From positions 1 through 9,776 of the forward strand of contig CALEGL010000095.1 in assembly GCA_937876495.1 (NCBI GenBank): a DNA stretch of 9,776 bases, in the 5' to 3' direction. The notes below the pieces were generated by a model, which ran no database searches, had not been told where the DNA came from, and was given only the letters and a program-made list of their open reading frames with translations. The position numbers and the translations under genes were made by a program. Below, one piece after another: positions 5,551 through 9,776 of the stretch. The stretch's first letter is position 1; every line of letters starts with the position of its first letter. Origin of the DNA: an uncultured Bifidobacterium sp. (GTDB lineage Bacteria; Actinomycetota; Actinomycetes; Actinomycetales; Bifidobacteriaceae).

Positions 5551-8475
5551 ATGGCACTTGCACTGTATAGGCGGTATCGGCCGGACACCTTCGCCGAGGT
5601 CATCGGACAGGACCAGGTGACGGTTCCCCTGAGCAGGGCCCTCGACGAGGGCAGACTCACGCATGCCTATCTGTTCTCCGGGCCGCGTGGCTGCGGCAAG
5701 ACCAGCTCGGCGAGGATTCTGGCGCGCTGCGCGAACTGCGCCAAGGGGCCGACTTCACATCCCTGCGGCGAATGCGACAGCTGCCGCGACCTGGCGACCG
5801 GCGGACCGGGGTCCCTGGACGTGGTGGAGATCGACGCGGCCAGCCATAACGGCGTCGACGACGCCCGGGAGCTTCGCGAGCGAGCCGGCTTCGCCCCGGC
5901 GCGTGACCGGTTCAAGATTTTCATCCTCGATGAGGCGCATATGGTCACGCAGCAGGGCTTCAACGCCCTGCTCAAGATCGTCGAGGAACCTCCCGAGCAT
6001 GTGATGTTCATCTTCGCCACGACGGAGCCGGACAAGGTCATCGGCACCATCCGCTCGCGCACGCATCACTATCCCTTCCGTCTGGTGCCGCCGGAGGTCA
6101 TGGGGCCGTATCTCAAGGGCATCTGTGCGAAGGAGGGCGTGACCTGCGACGCGGGGGTGCTGCGCATGGTCATGCGGGCCGGCGGCGGCTCCGTCCGTGA
6201 CACGTTGTCCGTGCTTGACCAGCTCATGGCCGGGGCTGATGGCGGCGCCATCGACAGGGATTCGGCGGTGGCGCTTCTCGGATTCACCCCGGAGCCCCTT
6301 ATCGGACGGGCGGTGGACGCCGTGATCGCCTCCGACGGCGCGGCGCTGTACGACGTCGTTGAGAAGGTCGTGGCGGGAGGCTTTGACCCACGGCGCTTCG
6401 TCGGCGATCTGCTGGCGCGTGTGAGGGACCTTCTCGTCCTGCGGCTGGGAGGCGCCGAGGCCGAGCGGGCACTGGGCGACGAGACGGATGGCCAGGGACT
6501 GGACGAGCTGCGCCGTCAGGCGGGTGGTCTGGAAATGGACGACTGGGCGGATCTGGCGGGGATGCTCGACTCCGCGCTCGCCGGCATGGCCGGAACCGTC
6601 TCTCCGAGGATGAAGCTCGAGCTGCTCGCCGCGCGGCTGCTCTCCCGCCGGGATGCGGGCGTGTCCGTGGCGTCCGACGCCATGCCGGCGGGGCGGGAGG
6701 GGGACGTCCGCGCCAGAGGATTCGTCGGATCCTCGCGGCGGAGCCGGCCCGCCACGGCGACGCGGAGCCCGGCTTCGGCTCCCGTGACGATTCCTAGGGA
6801 CGTGGCTCCCGGGGCGGCGTATGATTCGCGGCCGGTTGCTCCTTCGCCGGCGACGACGGGAGGAGCTCCCACGGCCTCCTCCGAATCGCGGGTTCCCACC
6901 GGCGCGACATCGTCCACGATTGCCTCTGAGTCGGTTGTTTCTCGGAATTCTGGGCCGGATGTTCGGGACGCATCCCTGCCGGCCGCCGCCCCCGCATCCC
7001 CTGCCGCGGAATCGGCGGCGTCCTCCGAGCCGGCGCGGGGACCGGCCCCAGCTGCGACCGTCCCGCAGTGGGCGGATCTGCCGGCCCGCGCGTCGTCTGC
7101 GCCGGCATCCGATGACGTCGATGCCCGCTGGGATTCCGTGGTCGCCGGACTCCCCGGCGACGTCGGCGGTTATGTCGACCGTCGTCACGTCCCGCGGGTC
7201 TCTCTGTCCTCCAGACCTTCGGGGGGCGGTGTGCTGGCGTTGACCTTCGACTGCGCGCTCAGTCAGCATGCCTTCGCGCTGGCCGTGGCCCCCGGAGGAG
7301 TGAAGGCCGCGCGCATCGTGCTCGATGGCGTGCACAGGGTCTTCGGAGACCGCGTGACCATCGCCCCCACCCCCGTCGCGGCGAACGGGGAGAGAGTCGA
7401 GAAGACCACGCATATGCCTCCCGAGGAGCTCAGCCGCATCAAACGGCAGATCGCCCTGGACAGGGCGCATCAGGCGGCGGGCAATCTGGCCGTGGCGGCG
7501 TACGGGCAAAGGACGGACGATCGCGCGGAGCCGGCCGTGCATTCCGCTCCGGCGGCGCGTGAGACAAGAAGCCACTCGTCGGGTGAGGGAAAGACCTCCG
7601 ACGGCGATGACGTTCCGGCTCATCGAGAACCTTCCGTCTCACCGCGTCATGCCCGTCATGCCGCCTCCGATGATGGTCATGCGCGGGCTTCCGGATCCTC
7701 CGGCATGGCGAATCCGGGGACGGACGTGGGGGAATCAGGTTCGTCGGTCGGCTCGCCGGCCAATCCATCGCCCGGTCCGTCGGTCGGGTCCGTTCCCGTT
7801 TCCCCTCCCATGTCCACTCCCGTAGGCGAAATGGATCAGGAGGAGATGAACGCATGGTTCACGCACATCCCACCCGCGCCGGCGGGAACGGCGGGAGCTT
7901 CGGGTGTGGGTCATGCCATGTCCGGGGCGCCTCTGCCGCCTCCGTCGTCGGGAAACGTGGGTACGTCATCCTCCGCGTTAGGGAGGGGTGGTGCGGACGG
8001 GAACGGCGGACCCGGCGGCTCCGGCATCGCAGGACCGCCGCGGCCCGGCTCGCCGTGGTCCGATTCCCGCAGCCCGCTTCCGACGGACGCGCCTTCCTCG
8101 TCCGGGACTTCCGCCGCCGGATCGTCCCCTTCGGAGGAATCCTCGGGTCATCGTATGACTCCGGAGTCTCAAGGACATGCATGGCCGGCGTCGGGGAGAC
8201 CCCTACCCGGCGACGAGCCCGGGGTCGTGCCGGAGCCCGAGGAGGACATCCCCGATCCAGAACCCCCCGAGGACGACGACTACTCCTTGGACGACAGATC
8301 GCTGGGCGACGCCTCCGAGATGAGCCTTGAGGAGCTGTCGCGGATATTCGACGTGCAGCGGGTCGAACGGTACGAGAGCGATGATCCGCGCAATCCCCTG
8401 AATCCGGCGAATCCGTCATCGGATTCCCCGTCGGCGAAGGCGGTTTCCGGCGGGGAATCGGGCCCGGCCTCCTGA
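5551..8475 (+). CDS. dnaX: DNA polymerase III subunit tau (clamp loader)
   Basis: A 974-residue clamp-loader ATPase that loads the sliding clamp and links the replicative polymerases. The start LYRRYRPDTFAEVIGQDQV is typical of the family. Walker A GPRGCGKTS is at 44-52. The four zinc Cys are at 63, 72, 75 and 78. Walker B is ILDEAHM (125-131), LLKIVEEPP is at 140-148 and the sensor-1 phrase FATTEP at 155-160. The arginine finger sits in SRT (169-171) instead of the SRC of E. coli. The AAA+ and collar domains end near 365. A Ser/Ala/Pro-rich linker (about 366-520) follows, then a folded-looking domain (about 527-610, beginning WDSVVAGL). A long Gly/Ser/Pro tail leads to an acidic end (from about 896, EPEEDIPDPEPPEDDD) and a short helix EELSRIFDV. 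The length is far above the 643 of E. coli. No A-rich slippery heptamer was seen, so a separate gamma form by that route is unlikely. Confidence 0.98.
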   Translation: MALALYRRYRPDTFAEVIGQDQVTVPLSRALDEGRLTHAYLFSGPRGCGKTSSARILARCANCAKGPTSHPCGECDSCRDLATGGPGSLDVVEIDAASHNGVDDARELRERAGFAPARDRFKIFILDEAHMVTQQGFNALLKIVEEPPEHVMFIFATTEPDKVIGTIRSRTHHYPFRLVPPEVMGPYLKGICAKEGVTCDAGVLRMVMRAGGGSVRDTLSVLDQLMAGADGGAIDRDSAVALLGFTPEPLIGRAVDAVIASDGAALYDVVEKVVAGGFDPRRFVGDLLARVRDLLVLRLGGAEAERALGDETDGQGLDELRRQAGGLEMDDWADLAGMLDSALAGMAGTVSPRMKLELLAARLLSRRDAGVSVASDAMPAGREGDVRARGFVGSSRRSRPATATRSPASAPVTIPRDVAPGAAYDSRPVAPSPATTGGAPTASSESRVPTGATSSTIASESVVSRNSGPDVRDASLPAAAPASPAAESAASSEPARGPAPAATVPQWADLPARASSAPASDDVDARWDSVVAGLPGDVGGYVDRRHVPRVSLSSRPSGGGVLALTFDCALSQHAFALAVAPGGVKAARIVLDGVHRVFGDRVTIAPTPVAANGERVEKTTHMPPEELSRIKRQIALDRAHQAAGNLAVAAYGQRTDDRAEPAVHSAPAARETRSHSSGEGKTSDGDDVPAHREPSVSPRHARHAASDDGHARASGSSGMANPGTDVGESGSSVGSPANPSPGPSVGSVPVSPPMSTPVGEMDQEEMNAWFTHIPPAPAGTAGASGVGHAMSGAPLPPPSSGNVGTSSSALGRGGADGNGGPGGSGIAGPPRPGSPWSDSRSPLPTDAPSSSGTSAAGSSPSEESSGHRMTPESQGHAWPASGRPLPGDEPGVVPEPEEDIPDPEPPEDDDYSLDDRSLGDASEMSLEELSRIFDVQRVERYESDDPRNPLNPANPSSDSPSAKAVSGGESGPAS

Positions 8476-8490
8476 ACCGCGGCCACGGGA

Positions 8491-8528
8491 GGGGCGGCGT
8501 CCGTCCGGTATGACGACCATGCTGCCCC
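8491..8528 (+). other. Two-part stem-loop between dnaX and recR
   Basis: GGGGCGGC (8491-8498) pairs with GCTGCCCC (8521-8528) over 8 bp with one G-U. Inside, CGTC (8502-8505) pairs with GACG (8512-8515). No U tract follows, so it is not a standard terminator. It may stabilise or process the message. The rest of the 124-base gap shows no other feature except the recR ribosome site. Confidence 0.4.
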
Positions 8529-8586
8529 GACGTCCCTCCACAGGCGAAATATCCGCGGAGGACGGATGATGGGGAGTGGAACCGGG

Positions 8587-8594
8587 AAAGGAGG
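8587..8594 (+). promoter_or_regulatory. Shine-Dalgarno site of recR
   Basis: AAAGGAGG lies 5 bases before ATG 8600 and settles this start over the in-frame GTG at 8576, which lies upstream of the site. Confidence 0.75.
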
Positions 8595-8599
8595 ATGCC

Positions 8600-9202
8600 A
8601 TGGCGGCGACGTACGGAGGGTCGATCCAGCGGCTGGTCGAGGCCCTGTCGCGTCTGCCGGGAATCGGCCCGAAGGGCGCTCAGCGCATCTCCTTCTATCT
8701 GTTGGGGGCCGGCAAGGGGGAGGCGCATGACCTGGCGGACGCCATCGTCGAGGTGACGACGAAGGTCCGCTTCTGCGACGTCTGCGGCAACATCTGCGAA
8801 GCCTCGCCCTGCCCCATCTGCGCTGATCCCCGGCGCGACCACGCCACCATCTGCGTGGTCGAGGAGCCCAAGGACGTCATGAGCATCGAGCGCACCCGCG
8901 AATACCACGGCGTCTACCACGTCCTCGGCGGCGCCATCGACCCCATGGCGGGCGTGGGCCCCGCGGACCTGTCCATTCCCGGGCTTCTGGCGCGTCTCGA
9001 GGACGGTACGGTGACCGAGATCATCCTCGCTCTGGACCCGAACGTCGAGGGGGATGCGACGACCTCCTATCTCGCCCGGCTGCTGTCGCCCCTGGGAATC
9101 ACCGTGACGAGGCTGGCAAGCGGTCTGCCGGTGGGAGGCGACCTGGAATACGCCGACGAGGTCACGTTGGGACGCGCGCTCGAAGGTCGTCGCGCCGTCT
9201 GA
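8600..9202 (+). CDS. recR: Recombination mediator protein RecR
   Basis: A 200-residue DNA repair protein that works with RecO (and RecF) to load RecA on gapped DNA; the length is exactly that of the family. The N-terminal helix-hairpin-helix region holds the phrase [20 protein letters not shown] (16-35). The zinc finger uses Cys59, Cys62, Cys71 and Cys74, with an additional Cys66 between the pairs. The Toprim domain begins at ICVVEEPKD (84-92, acidic Glu88) and includes [12 protein letters not shown] (144-155) with Asp146 and Glu150. The C-terminal phrase [18 protein letters not shown] is the typical RecR ending and contains the Walker B-like GGDLEY. In many bacteria a ybaB gene sits between dnaX and recR; here it is absent. 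Codon use is more strongly C-ending than in the pilus genes. Confidence 0.98.
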   Translation: MAATYGGSIQRLVEALSRLPGIGPKGAQRISFYLLGAGKGEAHDLADAIVEVTTKVRFCDVCGNICEASPCPICADPRRDHATICVVEEPKDVMSIERTREYHGVYHVLGGAIDPMAGVGPADLSIPGLLARLEDGTVTEIILALDPNVEGDATTSYLARLLSPLGITVTRLASGLPVGGDLEYADEVTLGRALEGRRAV

Positions 9203-9204
9203 AC

Positions 9205-9217
9205 CCGGGACTCCCGG
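9205..9217 (+). other. Short stem-loop just after recR
   Basis: CCGGG and CCCGG form a 5-bp stem around ACT, three bases after the recR stop. It may help protect the message end. No U tract follows, and a stem this short is expected by chance fairly often in such GC-rich DNA. Confidence 0.3.
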
Positions 9218-9239
9218 ACTCCAGACCCACGGCGTATCG

Positions 9240-9255
9240 TCCCACCCGCGTGGGA
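9240..9255 (+). other. Stem-loop in the recR–lysC gap
   Basis: TCCCAC and GTGGGA form a perfect 6-bp stem around CCGC, extendable by one G-U pair. It lies about 40 bases before the lysC start. It could be a weak terminator, or an operator for lysC. I do not recognise a lysine riboswitch: the gap of about 90 bases is too short for one. Confidence 0.4.
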
Positions 9256-9293
9256 TAGTTCGTAGCGATATTCCGATGGAAGGATGGATGGTC

Positions 9294-9776
9294 GTGGCTC
9301 TCATCGTGCAGAAATACGGCGGGTCGTCTGTCGCCGACACGGATTCCATCAAGCGTGTGGCCCGGCGCATCGTCGAGACCCGGAAGGCGGGCAACGACGT
9401 GGCCGTCGTGGTCTCCGCCATGGGTGACACCACCGACGACCTCATCGACCAGGCCATGAGCATCGACTCGAATCCCCCGGCGCGTGAAATGGACATGCTC
9501 ATGACCGCGGGGGAGCGCATCTCCATGAGCCTGCTGGCCATGGCCATCCATGCCGCCGGCTCGAAGGCCGACTCCTTCACCGGCTCCCAGGCCGGGTTCA
9601 TGACGGACGCCCAGTTCGGCGCCGCGCATATCAAGGCCGTGCGCCCCGACCGCGTCCGCCGGTCGCTGCGGGCCGGGCATGTGGCGATCGTCGCCAGGTT
9701 CCAGGGCATCAACGAGGGCGGCGACCCCACGACCCTCGGCCGCGGCGGTTCGGACACATCCGCCGTGGCGCTCGCC
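9294..9776 (+). CDS. lysC: Aspartate kinase (3' truncated)
   Basis: The first 161 residues of aspartokinase, which phosphorylates aspartate in the first step toward lysine, threonine, methionine and diaminopimelate for the cell wall. The protein opens with [15 protein letters not shown], carrying the KYGGSS substrate/ATP motif at 7-12. [13 protein letters not shown] is at 38-50, MTAGERIS with Glu74 at 70-77, and [12 protein letters not shown] at 150-161, all conserved in the amino acid kinase fold. The regulatory ACT domains would follow beyond the window. GTG 9294 was chosen because related actinobacterial proteins begin at this MAL; GGAAGG (9278-9283) is 10 bases upstream. ATG 9288 (two residues longer) is the main alternative, and ATG 9276 is also in frame. 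In actinobacteria asd commonly follows lysC, which would be expected just outside. Confidence 0.97.
   Translation, partial: MALIVQKYGGSSVADTDSIKRVARRIVETRKAGNDVAVVVSAMGDTTDDLIDQAMSIDSNPPAREMDMLMTAGERISMSLLAMAIHAAGSKADSFTGSQAGFMTDAQFGAAHIKAVRPDRVRRSLRAGHVAIVARFQGINEGGDPTTLGRGGSDTSAVALA

Noticed and set aside
5755..7623. A 622-codon open frame on the - strand inside dnaX
   Set aside because: Arg/Gly-rich composition with no motif, wholly inside a certain gene; a mirror-frame artefact.
7854..8330. A + strand frame inside the dnaX tail that could suggest a frameshift in dnaX
   Set aside because: The dnaX frame stays open to a plausible acidic C-terminal end with a conserved-looking helix, whereas the other frame is Arg-rich and featureless.
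9203..9293. A lysine riboswitch upstream of lysC
   Set aside because: The space is about 90 bases, too short for the known element of more than 150 bases, and the characteristic helices are not seen.
7859..9757. A 632-codon open frame on the - strand across the dnaX end, recR and lysC
   Set aside because: It opposes three well-supported genes and shows no domain of its own.

Overview
The window is a high-GC, gene-dense stretch with every recognised gene on the + strand. The end-to-start order dnaX–recR–lysC, the style of DnaX (SRT instead of SRC at the arginine finger, very long Pro/Ser/Gly tail) and the reduced actinobacterial Tad pilus set suggest an actinobacterium, most likely of the family Bifidobacteriaceae. 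That placement is an inference from protein style and gene order. I see no rRNA, tRNA, CRISPR array, insertion sequence or prophage gene.

Region 1 (1–4087) is a Tad/Flp pilus operon of the compact actinobacterial kind. It holds the tail of a CpaE/TadZ-like protein (cut by the window edge), the assembly ATPase TadA, two membrane platform proteins TadB and TadC, the Flp (DUF4244-type) pilin, and two pseudopilin-like proteins TadE and TadF (Rv3654c-like). Several start and stop codons overlap (ATGA at tadZ/tadA, TGATG at flp/tadE, GTGA possible at tadE/tadF), so the genes are probably translated from one message. The one real internal gap (2821–2973, before flp) holds two clean hairpins just upstream of the best Shine-Dalgarno sequence in the operon, as expected if the pilin is made in excess. 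No prepilin peptidase, secretin or outer-membrane component lies here. The latter two are not needed in a Gram-positive cell; the peptidase must come from outside the visible window.

Region 2 (4088–4452) is a 365-base gap with no convincing gene. It carries a perfect 20-base direct repeat, a 13-base palindrome, and a GC-rich dyad next to a possible -10 box that would give a leaderless message for the next gene.

Region 3 (4453–9776) is housekeeping: a lipid kinase of the diacylglycerol kinase family, dnaX (clamp-loader tau subunit), recR (recombinational repair) and the start of lysC (aspartate kinase, cut by the window end). The lipid kinase and dnaX are 24 bases apart and probably share a transcript. 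dnaX–recR and recR–lysC are separated by about 120 and 90 bases that contain stem-loops without U tracts.

I do not see a clearly new biological system. The points most worth checking are the long leader of the pilin, the hairpins ahead of it, and the repeated CGGGGATA-containing elements in and after tadF.
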